Assembly: GCF_007786455.1 (NCBI RefSeq)
Contig: NZ_VNJK01000001.1
Coordinates: 1,696,074 to 1,760,073, forward strand
Source of the DNA: Paenibacillus agilis
GTDB lineage: Bacteria > Bacillota > Bacilli > Paenibacillales > Paenibacillaceae
DNA: 64,000 nt
Reading direction: 5' to 3'
The position numbers and the translations under genes are program-made. A model generated the notes under the pieces. The model did no database searches and was not told the origin of the DNA. It saw only the letters and a list, made by a program, of their open reading frames with translations. Each line of letters opens with the position of its first letter. Within the stretch, counting starts at the first letter, position 1. Below are positions 48,590 through 57,858 of this stretch, piece by piece.

Positions 48590-51040
48590 ATGAGCGTATC
48601 GGAACAGTTTAAGCCTGCGTTTCTTGAAGACGTAGTCGGTGACCGATTCGGTAGATACTCCAAATACATTATACAAGATAGAGCCATTCCAGATGTTAGG
48701 GATGGCTTGAAGCCAGTTCAACGGCGCATTTTATTTTCTATGTATGAGTCTGGAAACACGTCGGATAAGCCTTATCGCAAATCCGCGAAAACCGTCGGTG
48801 ACGTAATGGGTAATTATCACCCACACGGAGACTCATCTATTTATGATGGAATGGTTCGTATGGCACAACCTTGGAAGATGTCGCATGTACTTGTAGATGG
48901 ACATGGTAACTGGGGTTCACTGGATGATGATCCAGCAGCAGCAATGCGTTATACAGAGGCAAGATTGTCTCCAATTGCGAATGAATTGCTTCGTGATATT
49001 GATAAAGATACCGTATCTTTTCGATCGAATTTTGACAATACGACAGAAGAACCGTCCGTTCTGCCTGCACGTTTCCCAAATTTGCTCGTAAACGGTGTCA
49101 GCGGTATTTCGTCGGGATTTGCTACCGAGATACCTACACATAGTTTGCGTGAAATTATCGATGCTTGTGTTGCTCTTATAGATAAACCGTTCATGGAACT
49201 TGATGAAATCATGCAGATCGTTCAAGGTCCTGATTTCCCTACCGGCGGCATTATTATGGGCGAAGAAGGAATACGTGAAGCGTATCGGACTGGTAAAGGG
49301 CGAATTTACATCCGCTCCAAGACCGAAATCGAAGATTTGCGCGGTGGCAAGCAACAAATCGTCATTACGGAAATTCCATATCAAGTTGTAAAGTCTCGTC
49401 TTGTTACAGCTATGGAGAACATTCGCTTGGAGAAGAAAGTGGATGGGATTGCTGAAGTTCGAGATGAGAGTGGCCGTGATGGACTGCGTATTGTGGTTGA
49501 GCTAAAGAAAGAAGCGGATGCGCAGGGGATTCTGAACTATTTGTTCAAGAAGACGGATCTACAAGTTACTTATAACTTCAATATGGTTGCGATCGTGAAT
49601 AAAGCGCCACAGCAACTTGGCATAATTCAAATATTGAAAGCTTATATTCAACATCAGCGTGATGTGGTAACCGCTCGTACACAATATGATTTGAATAAAG
49701 CGTTAGATCGTTCGCACGTATTAGAAGGTTTAGTTAAGGCGCTAAATATTTTGGACGAAGTAATCGCAACGATTAAAGCATCGAAAAATCGTCAAGATGC
49801 GCAACTTAATCTCGTTAACCAATTCGGGTTCACAGAACGTCAAGCAGATGCAATCTTAACCCTTCAGTTGTATCGTTTAACGAATTTAGAATTAACGTCA
49901 TTAACGAAAGAACTCGATGAAATTAAGAAAAAGGTAGAAGATCTCCAACTTATTTTAAGTAACGAGCGCAAGCTGCTGCAAGTGATAAAGAAAGAAATGA
50001 CAGACATCCGCAATCGTTTTGGCATCGATCGTCGTTCAGTTGTACAAGGCGAAATTGAAGAGATTAAAGTCAATCTTGAAGTTATGGTGAATTCCGAAGA
50101 TGTCATCGTAACGGTTTCAAACGATGGTTATGTTAAGCGTACGAGTATGCTTTCATTTAATCGTTCTGGCGGAGAATGGAACGGCTCCGGTGTGAAGGAA
50201 GGGGACCAAATCAGGCATGTGTTCGAAGTGAACACACTTGATCGATTGTTGTTGTTTACACAACGGGGTCAATACTTCTCACTCCCTGTACATCTTGTGC
50301 CTGAGTTTAAGTGGAAAGACAATGGAACAGCTATTGTCAACGTGATTCCAATTGCTAAAGAGGATCGACTTGTCAGTGTAATTCCAGTCAAGTCATTCGA
50401 AGATGAATCGCAATCACTCGTATTCGTTACGAAGCGAGGTCAAGTCAAGCGTACGTTGCTTAAAGAGTATGAAACAAATCGAAGTGCTGCTGTCGTCGCA
50501 TGTAAAGTGGCTGACCATGATGAGATTATCCATGTTTATGGTTCAGATATGTCCAATGATTTGCTTCTTGTCACGAAGCAAGGCATGTCCATTCGTTTTG
50601 CAGAAAATGAAATCAATCCGATGGGACGAGCAGCTGCTGGTGTACGTGGCATCCAGCTGAAGGATGACGATTGTATTGCAACTGCGCTTAGCGTGCATGG
50701 AGATGAAGGGGAAATTACGATCTTAACCGATTTAGGGTGGGGCAAGCGCTCTTTACTGCTGGATTATGTCCAGCAAGGTCGAGGCGGCAAAGGGATGGCT
50801 AGCTTTGAGTTCAAAGAAGGCAAACGTGTAAAACCAAATGGTTCAGTTATTATGGGCGCATTCTTTAGTAAAGAAGCTTATCCAATCATAGCTTTAACCA
50901 ATGGTGGTCGTATGCTATCTGTGTTAACCGAGCGGGCTCCGCTAATGGATCGTAAGTCTATAGGTAAAGTATTGCTTCCATTGGAGAAGGATGAGCAGTT
51001 GATCGATGTATTTGCGCTCCATCCTCCTCAGCATGAATAG
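48590..51040 (+). CDS. parC: DNA topoisomerase IV subunit A
   Basis: An 816-residue topoisomerase IV A subunit. The winged-helix/tower breakage-reunion domain has the catalytic tyrosine Y121 ([11 protein letters not shown]). The quinolone-resistance region [17 protein letters not shown] is near 78-94 and retains the usual serine and acidic residue of sensitive strains. A C-terminal DNA-wrapping beta-pinwheel begins at about 500. ATG 48590 was chosen; GTG one codon earlier is an alternative, both behind AAGGGTG. The likely terminator lies inside a small gene on the opposite strand. Confidence 0.95.
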   Translation: MSVSEQFKPAFLEDVVGDRFGRYSKYIIQDRAIPDVRDGLKPVQRRILFSMYESGNTSDKPYRKSAKTVGDVMGNYHPHGDSSIYDGMVRMAQPWKMSHVLVDGHGNWGSLDDDPAAAMRYTEARLSPIANELLRDIDKDTVSFRSNFDNTTEEPSVLPARFPNLLVNGVSGISSGFATEIPTHSLREIIDACVALIDKPFMELDEIMQIVQGPDFPTGGIIMGEEGIREAYRTGKGRIYIRSKTEIEDLRGGKQQIVITEIPYQVVKSRLVTAMENIRLEKKVDGIAEVRDESGRDGLRIVVELKKEADAQGILNYLFKKTDLQVTYNFNMVAIVNKAPQQLGIIQILKAYIQHQRDVVTARTQYDLNKALDRSHVLEGLVKALNILDEVIATIKASKNRQDAQLNLVNQFGFTERQADAILTLQLYRLTNLELTSLTKELDEIKKKVEDLQLILSNERKLLQVIKKEMTDIRNRFGIDRRSVVQGEIEEIKVNLEVMVNSEDVIVTVSNDGYVKRTSMLSFNRSGGEWNGSGVKEGDQIRHVFEVNTLDRLLLFTQRGQYFSLPVHLVPEFKWKDNGTAIVNVIPIAKEDRLVSVIPVKSFEDESQSLVFVTKRGQVKRTLLKEYETNRSAAVVACKVADHDEIIHVYGSDMSNDLLLVTKQGMSIRFAENEINPMGRAAAGVRGIQLKDDDCIATALSVHGDEGEITILTDLGWGKRSLLLDYVQQGRGGKGMASFEFKEGKRVKPNGSVIMGAFFSKEAYPIIALTNGGRMLSVLTERAPLMDRKSIGKVLLPLEKDEQLIDVFALHPPQHE

Positions 51041-51052
51041 AACGATGCTGGA

Positions 51053-51220
51053 TCAGTCATAAGGTTTATGAGGCGGGTCTAACAGTTCATTCAATTTCAT
51101 AGTTAGCTCTAACACGACCCACAGTGGTACCGGTTCATCCAATCGGTCTTGCCACTGTGGGTCTTTTATAATGCCGGCACGTACTGCGCGGTTGAATAAG
51201 TCCAGCTTCCACGTATCCAT
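51053..51220 (-). CDS. Small conserved-looking protein, 55 residues, antisense to parC terminator
   Basis: A 55-residue protein (MDTWKLDLFNRAVRAG...LLDPPHKPYD). AGGAG stands seven bases before the ATG at 51220, which makes it a credible gene although short. It is amphipathic, rich in Trp and Leu, and has no signal peptide. Longer upstream starts add low-complexity residues and lack a site. It converges on parC with 12 bp between stops. Its middle codons are built from the two arms of the hairpin that should end parC transcription. The function is unknown. Confidence 0.6.
   Translation of the reverse strand: MDTWKLDLFNRAVRAGIIKDPQWQDRLDEPVPLWVVLELTMKLNELLDPPHKPYD
51116..51167 (+). terminator. 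parC terminator embedded in antisense small gene
   Basis: GACCCACAGTGG (51116-51127) pairs perfectly with CCACTGTGGGTC (51152-51163). An inner ACCG/CGGT pair extends it, and TTTT follows. It is oriented to terminate parC and lies entirely inside the small minus-strand ORF. Confidence 0.8.
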
Positions 51221-51364
51221 CCTCATGCTCCTTTCGTTTTCAGAAATGAGATTGCCTACTTTATTGTATGAAGGTATTAGGCGCAGTGTGAACAATATGA
51301 CAAGTTTGACATTATGCTGAACGGTTTTGATTTGTTGCATTTGTAAACATATGTGAAAGGAAAC

Positions 51365-51401
51365 GTGACCATGAATGACAACTGTGGTATAATTTAGTTG
51401 T
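51365..51401 (+). promoter_or_regulatory. MarR gene promoter with overlapping dyad operator
   Basis: GTGACC (51365-51370) and TATAAT (51388-51393) are 17 bases apart, and TGG makes an extended -10. The inverted repeat ACAACT-N12-AGTTGT (51378-51383/51396-51401) brackets the -10, the expected place for autorepression by a MarR dimer. Confidence 0.65.
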
Positions 51402-51439
51402 TTTTGGAGGAACGGGACAGTGTTGGAGAGGGTGATCGA

Positions 51440-51937
51440 ATGCATGCTCACGATTTTGCGAAAGTATGGTCTAAATTAACGAAAGATTATCGCAACGTTA
51501 TGGACGAGGCGTTAGCCCCTAGTTTGACGGACAGTCAACTTATTGTATTGGAAAAGGTGTCGGAGCATAAGCGGTTAAAGCCTTCTGCTTTAATTCCTTA
51601 TTTAGAAACGACAGCAGCAGCTGTCACGACATTGTTAGACCGCATGGAGAAGAATGCATTAATCAGCCGCGAACGCGATAAAGAAGATCGACGTATCGTA
51701 TGGGTCAGTTTAACTTCTTTCGGGGAACAAGAAATGAACAGAGGTTTGGCTGCCCGTGAATCTTACTGGAATGAACTATTAAGTCGAATATCATCACACA
51801 ATCAACAACTGTTATTGTTATTACTCCATAAGCTCACTCAATCACCGATCGATCAACTCACGAACTCAACGAAGAAACAATCAGCGGAGTTGACTAGCGT
51901 ATTAGCTTCTTCTTTGCCTGAATCCGCTCATAAGTAA
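51440..51937 (+). CDS. MarR-family transcriptional regulator
   Basis: A 165-residue winged-helix regulator. LTDSQLIVLEKVSEHKRLKPSAL and the recognition region YLETTAAAVTTLLDRMEKNALISRERDKEDRR (wing DKEDRR) are typical. The flanking N- and C-terminal helices form the dimer. The start at 51440 follows AGAGGG at seven bases; an in-frame TTG at 51398 overlaps the operator and is not used. Targets are not evident, since the nearest downstream genes are on the opposite strand. Autoregulation is suggested by the dyad over its promoter. Confidence 0.9.
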   Translation: MHAHDFAKVWSKLTKDYRNVMDEALAPSLTDSQLIVLEKVSEHKRLKPSALIPYLETTAAAVTTLLDRMEKNALISRERDKEDRRIVWVSLTSFGEQEMNRGLAARESYWNELLSRISSHNQQLLLLLLHKLTQSPIDQLTNSTKKQSAELTSVLASSLPESAHK

Positions 51938-52087
51938 TTTTGACATCCTGGGATTAGCAGCTTGAAGCTATGCCCCTTATCTATTTACTATCATGGCTTG
52001 TATTCCTATTTAGTTATATACAATGAATATAGTAAGTAAGCAGGCATACTTCGTTAGTTATTATAAAATTAAAATTTTTTCAAAGTA

Positions 52088-52146
52088 ACAAATAATAGGT
52101 TGCAGTAGCTGTGACATAAGCACAGCCGCCGCAACCTATTGTTTGT
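52088..52146. terminator. Long hairpin between MarR and pseudouridine synthase genes
   Basis: ACAAATAATAGGTTGC (52088-52103) pairs with 52131-52146 with one G·T. An inner GCTGTG/CACAGC (52108-52113/52121-52126) forms a second stem. It can serve the convergent genes on both sides. Confidence 0.7.
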
Positions 52147-52215
52147 ACATAGTAGAACGTTTACTAATTGTCTTGCTTCTGCAGGAACAGTTATACATGC
52201 GTTGGCTATTGTATC

Positions 52216-52914
52216 TTAACGCTGCAAACTCCCCCACATATCCCACGGATAAACTTGTGGGGGACTGCATGTGAAGCTCATCTGTTCCTTCAATGTTGGA
52301 TGTGGGAATGCTAGTTTGTAGGACCACAAGGCAATTTGCTGACCTGGCTTGTTCACACTAGCCCCATATCGTTGATCTCCATACAGCGGGCAGCCAATCG
52401 TTTGCATTTGAACTCGAATTTGATGTGATCTGCCTGTATGAAGCTGAATGCGTATTAGGGACAGCCCGTCCTTATGCTCTAACACTTCATAGTCCAAACG
52501 AGCTTCTTTGGCTCCTGGTGCATGAGCGGGTACAGCACTCACGTTATTTGTGCGTGTGTCTTTCAGCAAATAATGTATCAGGCTTCCCGAGGAAGAGGCA
52601 GGACGGCCGTGTACGACCGTTACATACTGCTTGTCTAGCTCATGCTTGCGAACGGTATCAGACAAGCGGGAAGCTGCTTTGGACGTCTTGGCAAATACCA
52701 TTGCTCCACCTACAGGACGATCTAGTCGATGTACGAGCCCCATATACACATTGCCAGGCTTGTTATAGCGAGCTTTCACATCATGTTTAAGTATGGTGAG
52801 CATATCTACATCTTGAGTAGAATCAGCCTGTGACAATATGTTCACAGGCTTTTCTACAACAAGAATATGATTATCCTCAAAAAGAATGGGGACAGATGGG
52901 TAGGAGTTACTCAT
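52216..52914 (-). CDS. RluA-family RNA pseudouridine synthase
   Basis: A 232-residue RluA-type enzyme that isomerises uridine in rRNA or tRNA. The catalytic motif GLVHRLDRPVGG contains the conserved aspartate. The supporting motifs are LHTGRSHQIRVQM and GCPLYGDQRYGA. There is no S4 domain, so it is a short form like RluA/RluE-type Bacillus YlyB relatives, and the target site is unknown. The start codon overlaps the stop of the upstream methyltransferase as TAATG, so the pair is translationally coupled. Both are expected to modify RNA. Confidence 0.92.
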   Translation of the reverse strand: MSNSYPSVPILFEDNHILVVEKPVNILSQADSTQDVDMLTILKHDVKARYNKPGNVYMGLVHRLDRPVGGAMVFAKTSKAASRLSDTVRKHELDKQYVTVVHGRPASSSGSLIHYLLKDTRTNNVSAVPAHAPGAKEARLDYEVLEHKDGLSLIRIQLHTGRSHQIRVQMQTIGCPLYGDQRYGASVNKPGQQIALWSYKLAFPHPTLKEQMSFTCSPPQVYPWDMWGSLQR

Positions 52915-53783
52915 TATGAAGACTCCCAACGTCCTAATATACCGCAAGGCAGCACCATGCCGGAGTTTGTAATTGGCAATCCGATCTCACCGCATGTAAT
53001 TTTTCCCTCATAACGATTTTTCATCGTCATTGTTAATAAATTTTCCAATACAGTCGGGGAAAGACCTGTCGTATAGGAGTTAATTAACATGAACAAAGGA
53101 TTGTCCGACATAATTGTTGTACAGAATTCCAAGAATGGATAGAGACTTTCTTCTAGTTTCCACGTTTCACCATTAGGTCCGCGGCCATAAGAAGGCGGGT
53201 CCATAATAATCGCATCGTATTTATTGCCACGACGCTGCTCACGCTGTACGAACTTGAATACATCATCCGTAATAAAACGTATAGGACGGTCTGCAAGGCC
53301 AGATAGCTGAGCATTTTCTTTTGCCCACTGAACCATGCCTTTAGCTGCATCGACATGACAGACCTCTGCTCCTGCTGAAGCGCATGCTAAAGTAGCTCCA
53401 CCCGTATAAGCGAACAGATTAAGCACTTTAATGGGACGATTCGCATTTGCTATTTTGTCCATCATCCATGCCCAGTTCACTGCTTGTTCAGGGAATAGTC
53501 CCGTATGTTTAAAGCTAGTTGGCTTGATATGGAACTTCAAATCACGGTATTGAATCGACCAGCGATCTGGGATAGGCTTCTTCATGTTCCATTGTCCACC
53601 ACCAGAAGAACTGCGAGAATAATGTCCGTGTACATTTTTCCATTGATGATTCTCATTAGAGATCGGCCATATAATTTGCGGATCTGGACGACGCAGAACG
53701 ACATCGCCCCAGCGCTCCAATTTTTCACCATTGCCAGTATCTATTAATTCGTAGTCTTTCCAGTTTTGCTCCATGTATAGCAT
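52914..53783 (-). CDS. Class I SAM-dependent methyltransferase (RlmI/RlmK-like)
   Basis: A 289-residue SAM methyltransferase. The SAM-binding motif is VLNLFAYTGGATLACASAGAEVCHVD (motif I and acidic end of strand 2; the parts are at about 150-175). The DPPSYGRGPNGE motif is typical of RlmI/RlmK-type 23S rRNA cytosine/guanine methyltransferases. It lacks the N-terminal PUA domain of RlmI. ATG 53783 follows GGAAG at seven bases; upstream starts give a tail without family match. It is the first gene of a two-gene unit with the pseudouridine synthase. Confidence 0.88.
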   Translation of the reverse strand: MLYMEQNWKDYELIDTGNGEKLERWGDVVLRRPDPQIIWPISNENHQWKNVHGHYSRSSSGGGQWNMKKPIPDRWSIQYRDLKFHIKPTSFKHTGLFPEQAVNWAWMMDKIANANRPIKVLNLFAYTGGATLACASAGAEVCHVDAAKGMVQWAKENAQLSGLADRPIRFITDDVFKFVQREQRRGNKYDAIIMDPPSYGRGPNGETWKLEESLYPFLEFCTTIMSDNPLFMLINSYTTGLSPTVLENLLTMTMKNRYEGKITCGEIGLPITNSGMVLPCGILGRWESS

Positions 53784-53893
53784 ATTCAGTCTTCCTTCCT
53801 TATCATCAAAAAAATCACTAAATCTTATTGTACTACAAAAGAAGGGGTTCATTCTACTGTGAGATAAGGAAAGGTGAGACATAGATAAAAAAG

Positions 53894-54592
53894 CTACTCA
53901 TTCGCAAGGAATTTGTAGCCTACACCTCTAACCGTTACAATATATCGCGGGTTGGTGGGATCGGGTTCTATTTTTTTACGAAGATTGCTTATATGAACCA
54001 TTAACGTTCTTGTATCGCCAAAGCTTTCTGAATTCCAAATTAGCTGGTACAATTGTTCCAAACGAAAAACTTTATTCGGAGTCTGAGCTAAGTGGGAAAG
54101 CAAGTCGAACTCTTTGGATGATAAAGAGATGAGACGTCCATTTGTTTTGACAGTATGACTATTGAGATCGATTTCTAAACCGGGGTAGGCAAGTAGTGTG
54201 CTGTTGTTTTCTGCTGATTTATGCAAAGTCGTACGTCGAAGATGCGCCTTTACTCGCGCAACTAATTGGCTTGGACTAAATGGTTTTGTTATGTAGTCAT
54301 CTCCGCCAATGGTCAGACCTAAAATAATATCAACGTCATCGCTTTTACAACTGATAAAGAGGACGGGGACGTTTGAAGTCTTTCTAATTTCTTTACAAAC
54401 TTCAATCCCGTCTAATGATTTTAGTAAAATATCAAGTATAATAAGATCGGGCTTCACTTCAGCGGCGAGCTGCAGTGCGTCATAGCCATTGTCAGCAATT
54501 ATGACCTGGAATCCTTCCCGTCTTAAATACAAGGAGATTAACTCTGTAATCTCAGTTTCATCATCTACTACAAGTATTCTAGAAGTACTCAT
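53894..54592 (-). CDS. OmpR/PhoB-family response regulator
   Basis: A 232-residue response regulator with a receiver domain (1-118) containing D10/D11, phospho-acceptor D54 (LIILDILLKS) and the T/K positions. A winged-helix DNA-binding domain follows (about 135-230; LEQLYQLIWNSESFGDTRTLMVHISNLRKKIEPDP in parts). GGAGGTG precedes the ATG. It is divergent from the sensor kinase gene 118 bp away, instead of being in one operon with it as usual. Together they probably form a two-component system. Confidence 0.94.
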   Translation of the reverse strand: MSTSRILVVDDETEITELISLYLRREGFQVIIADNGYDALQLAAEVKPDLIILDILLKSLDGIEVCKEIRKTSNVPVLFISCKSDDVDIILGLTIGGDDYITKPFSPSQLVARVKAHLRRTTLHKSAENNSTLLAYPGLEIDLNSHTVKTNGRLISLSSKEFDLLSHLAQTPNKVFRLEQLYQLIWNSESFGDTRTLMVHISNLRKKIEPDPTNPRYIVTVRGVGYKFLANE

Positions 54593-54710
54593 CTTGGCTA
54601 TTCACCTCCACATCTCATATTATAGCGAACAATGGTAGAAGATGACAACTCAGTAAGTGAGAGCAGTTGTCGAATGAGCCAAGTATTGGTTTATATATTG
54701 CAGCGAGTAA

Positions 54711-56810
54711 GTGTACTGGGGGTGTTTTCGCATTAAAAAGCTATCCTTTCATGCATTTGTAGCACTAGCGGTATTAGTTGTCATTGTGATTCAACTTATA
54801 GGAGATATCTCGTATTCCAAAATTGCACCACAAGTACAGTATGGTGTACTGAACTTGAAAACTTGGAATTTTGAAAGAGACGGACCTGTTACTCTTAATG
54901 GAAAATGGGAGTTTAATTGGAATGAGCTGCGTACACCAGAAATGTTCGCCACAGGCAAAGATCAGCACTATGTATCGGTCCCTAAGTTGTGGAATCAAGT
55001 TGAACTGAATGGGGTGCCGCTTAGCGGTACAGGCTACGCTTCTTATCGAATTCAAATATTTAAGAACTCATCTGAAGTCCTTCTTGGTTTATGGATGCCA
55101 GGCACATTCAGCTCCTATAATATTTGGATCAATGGTAAGCTTTACATAAAAGAAGGTGTAGTGGCAAATAACGCTGAAGAAGCCGTCCCTTCTTTCAGAA
55201 ATCGATTAATTATGATTCCTGCACCAAAAGACAAACTGGACATCGTCATACAGGTAGCAAACTTTGCTCATTATAAGGGTGGGATTTCAGTTGCACCGGA
55301 GATTGGCACTGTGAATCAAATGACCCGTAAAAGCAAGCTGGAGACGGCGAAGGATTCCCTTATTTTCGGATGCTTGTTTATTATTGGTCTGTATCAGTTT
55401 GGAATGTTTATGGGGCGGCGTAAAGAAAAGTTTACATTCTTTTTTGGTCTACTTTGTATCGCTATTGCTGTAAGAATGCTCACTTTAGGCGATGTGATGC
55501 TTATGTATTGGACCTCATGGTATCGATGGACTGGTGTCATAAGACTGGATTATTGTCTAATTACGATAGCTGTAATGGCAGGTGTCAGCTTTGTCCATTA
55601 TTTATTTAAGGAAGATACACTTCAAAAGTACTACTACACATTGATTGGGTCTGGTTTTGTATTTTTGCTCATTAGCTTGACTCTATCTTCATTATTCTTT
55701 ACATCGATTCTTATTATGTACCAAATTTATATCGTTTTTGCAGTCGTTTTTTCAATCATCGTCACGGTTCGCGCAATCCAGAGTCAGCGGACGGGGGCCA
55801 CGATTACATTATTAGGATTTATTATTTTTGCGGTTCTTATTTTTAACGATATTTTATACTATCAAGGGTTTGCTCCTATTCGTGATTTGGCTCCATTTGG
55901 TCTTGTCGTTTGCGTATTCATACACTCTTTAATGCTGTCTAGACGTATTTCAAAGGCAATGGGGGATGTAGAATCGCTCTACTACGAATTGCGAGAGTTA
56001 AATGCTGGGCTTGAAACGAGGATTGAACATCGTACTTCAGAATTAGTGCGGATGAATGAAAGCTTAGAATCCAAAAATGATGAGCTGGAACGAATGGAAC
56101 GCTCGCGAAGACATTTGTTATCGAATATATCTCATGACTTGCGAACTCCGATGACGTTAATTAGAGGATATTTGGAAGCACTCTATGACGATGTCATTGT
56201 TGAGCCTGACGAACAAAAAAAATATATGAAACTGATGCTTAACAAAGTGAATAGCTTAAATCATTTGATTGAGGATTTGTTTGAATTATCTAAGTTGGAG
56301 GCTCGCCAGGTCAACGTTGAAATGGTAGATGTGCGTTTGGAGCGTTTCATTTCCCATATTGAAGAACAGTATGAATTAGAATTGCGTGCAAGGGGTCTGC
56401 TGTTTGCTTGTTACAATTTGACGTATCGAGATGCCCCTCCGGTAAGTTTGAATCTTAGAATGGACTTGGACAGAATGATACAAGTATTTGATAATATAAT
56501 ATACAATGCCGTCAAGTTCACCCCAACCGGAGGAAAGATTAGCATACGCTTTCAATATGTGATATCTAAATCATGCATACAGATTTCAATTAACGATACA
56601 GGGGTTGGAATTGATCCGGAAGACTTGCCCTATATTTTTGATCGCTTTTATAAAAGAGATAAATCTCGCAATTCAGCTGTAGGTGGCAGTGGGTTAGGCT
56701 TATCTATTGCCAAAGAAATTGTAGAACTTCACCATGGTCGAATATGGGCGCAGAGTTCATATGGACAAGGAAGTACTTTTCATATTGAGCTTCCTGTGTA
56801 TGATTTATAA
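54711..56810 (+). CDS. Sensor histidine kinase with 7TMR-DISM-like sensor
   Basis: A kinase of about 699 residues. It has one N-terminal helix, then an extracellular galactose-binding-like beta domain (about 45-205; LNGKWEFNWNEL), seven membrane helices (about 215-405) and a short coiled coil. The HisKA domain with H475 (NISHDLRTP) and the HATPase_c domain (N box DNIIYNAVKFTP, G1 DTGVGIDP, G2 GGSGLGLS) follow. 7TMR-DISM kinases sense extracellular, often carbohydrate, ligands. The listed GTG has weak upstream pairing. An ATT at 54732 stands seven bases after GGGGGTG and could be the true, unusual start. Its 3' end overlaps the convergent XRE gene by 6 bp. Confidence 0.92.
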   Translation: MYWGCFRIKKLSFHAFVALAVLVVIVIQLIGDISYSKIAPQVQYGVLNLKTWNFERDGPVTLNGKWEFNWNELRTPEMFATGKDQHYVSVPKLWNQVELNGVPLSGTGYASYRIQIFKNSSEVLLGLWMPGTFSSYNIWINGKLYIKEGVVANNAEEAVPSFRNRLIMIPAPKDKLDIVIQVANFAHYKGGISVAPEIGTVNQMTRKSKLETAKDSLIFGCLFIIGLYQFGMFMGRRKEKFTFFFGLLCIAIAVRMLTLGDVMLMYWTSWYRWTGVIRLDYCLITIAVMAGVSFVHYLFKEDTLQKYYYTLIGSGFVFLLISLTLSSLFFTSILIMYQIYIVFAVVFSIIVTVRAIQSQRTGATITLLGFIIFAVLIFNDILYYQGFAPIRDLAPFGLVVCVFIHSLMLSRRISKAMGDVESLYYELRELNAGLETRIEHRTSELVRMNESLESKNDELERMERSRRHLLSNISHDLRTPMTLIRGYLEALYDDVIVEPDEQKKYMKLMLNKVNSLNHLIEDLFELSKLEARQVNVEMVDVRLERFISHIEEQYELELRARGLLFACYNLTYRDAPPVSLNLRMDLDRMIQVFDNIIYNAVKFTPTGGKISIRFQYVISKSCIQISINDTGVGIDPEDLPYIFDRFYKRDKSRNSAVGGSGLGLSIAKEIVELHHGRIWAQSSYGQGSTFHIELPVYDL

Positions 56811-57125
56811 TTTTGAATTAGATTGTTTCATAGCGTGCATCATATGAAGAGTTTGCTCGCGTGACTGCTCATCCATGGCTTGCCATAGTTGAAGCAGTCT
56901 TTTTGTTTCTTGAGGCTCATGATCTTGCAGGTCGGAGTTTATAAGATAATCAATGGATACATCGAATAAATTCGATAGTTTACGAACTGTATCATAAACA
57001 GGCTGACGGCTATTAATCTCGTAATGGCTGTATGCCGAGCGTGTCACGCCAATATATCTTGCTACTTCCTCTTGCGATAGTTTGCGAGAAATACGCAAGC
57101 GTCGCAATCTTTCTCCGATCGTCAT
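56805..57125 (-). CDS. XRE-family transcriptional regulator
   Basis: A 106-residue DNA-binding protein with an N-terminal HTH_3 domain (1-60; GERLRRLRISRKLSQEEVARYIG, YSHYEINSRQP) and a helical C-terminal tail rich in Gln/Met. It resembles small SinR/ImmR-like repressors. It is convergent with the sensor-kinase gene, overlapping its last six bases, and divergent from the surface-protein gene at 57307. No operator was identified. Confidence 0.9.
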   Translation of the reverse strand: MTIGERLRRLRISRKLSQEEVARYIGVTRSAYSHYEINSRQPVYDTVRKLSNLFDVSIDYLINSDLQDHEPQETKRLLQLWQAMDEQSREQTLHMMHAMKQSNSKL

Positions 57126-57306
57126 ATGAGATACTCCTTCGTTTATTAGATTAGTCAGATATGGGGAATTATGTAGCTGATAGTTGTACTTTATGATACA
57201 AAATGTATCGTGTCAAGAATATTTTGCTGTCTATTTTTTTATAAGTCTAGCATTGGTCCAAGCGAGAGTTTATAAAATACATATAGTAATAGTGGAGGTG
57301 AAGCCA

Positions 57307-57720
57307 ATGTCTACATTTGTAGATAGTCAAGTTTCGCAAAATGCGAGTTATGCAGGTTCCATTGCGGTTCCACTAACTGCAACCCCTGCTCTATTTGGTA
57401 CACTAGGAATAAATCTAGCAACAGCTACAACAAATACTCGAGTAGAGTTGAGTGCAACCGTTGGAGTTACCACATTGTTAGCGGTATTAGGAACGGTTAC
57501 TATTCTGATCTTCCGGGACACAACTCTAATTTATTCGGCCACAACGGCACTTCCTGTTAACGCTTTGGATACCCTTACTTTTACGGTTTCAGCAACTGAC
57601 TTTAACGTTCCAACAACTCCTAGCTTCCCAATCTATTCTGCCTTTGTTCTCGGTAGTGGTATCAATCTCGCGAATCGCACAGGTCCAGAAAGCTTTAGCG
57701 CAGTAGCTTCTTCTAACTAA
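57307..57720 (+). CDS. Small jelly-roll-like surface or exosporium protein
   Basis: A 137-residue protein rich in Thr, Ala, Ser and Val with no cysteine and few charges. Alternating beta-strand patterns resemble the C-terminal trimerising domain of Bacillales exosporium/collagen-like proteins (the LGINL, RVELSATVG, ILIFRDTTLIY and FNVPTTP blocks). No signal peptide or collagen repeat is present, so it could be a stand-alone spore-surface component. The ATG at 57307 follows GGAGGTG at six bases. An earlier in-frame start at 57184 gives a non-matching hydrophobic tail. The assignment is by resemblance only. Confidence 0.7.
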   Translation: MSTFVDSQVSQNASYAGSIAVPLTATPALFGTLGINLATATTNTRVELSATVGVTTLLAVLGTVTILIFRDTTLIYSATTALPVNALDTLTFTVSATDFNVPTTPSFPIYSAFVLGSGINLANRTGPESFSAVASSN

Positions 57721-57858
57721 TTGTTGTCTCATGTTTATTAGGTTTAGATAGGGGAGGGCCATTGGGCTCATCCCCTTTTCTTATGTGGCCGCGTTGTATA
57801 CACATTCGCTTGTCGTTTGAGCTGCATAATATACAGAACAGAGGAAGGGGGTCGGATA

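Noticed and set aside
57280..57288. CATATAGTA upstream of the jelly-roll protein gene, resembling a sporulation sigma-K/E -10 box
   Set aside because: The expected transcription start would fall inside the ribosome binding site at 57294-57300, and no matching -35 is present.
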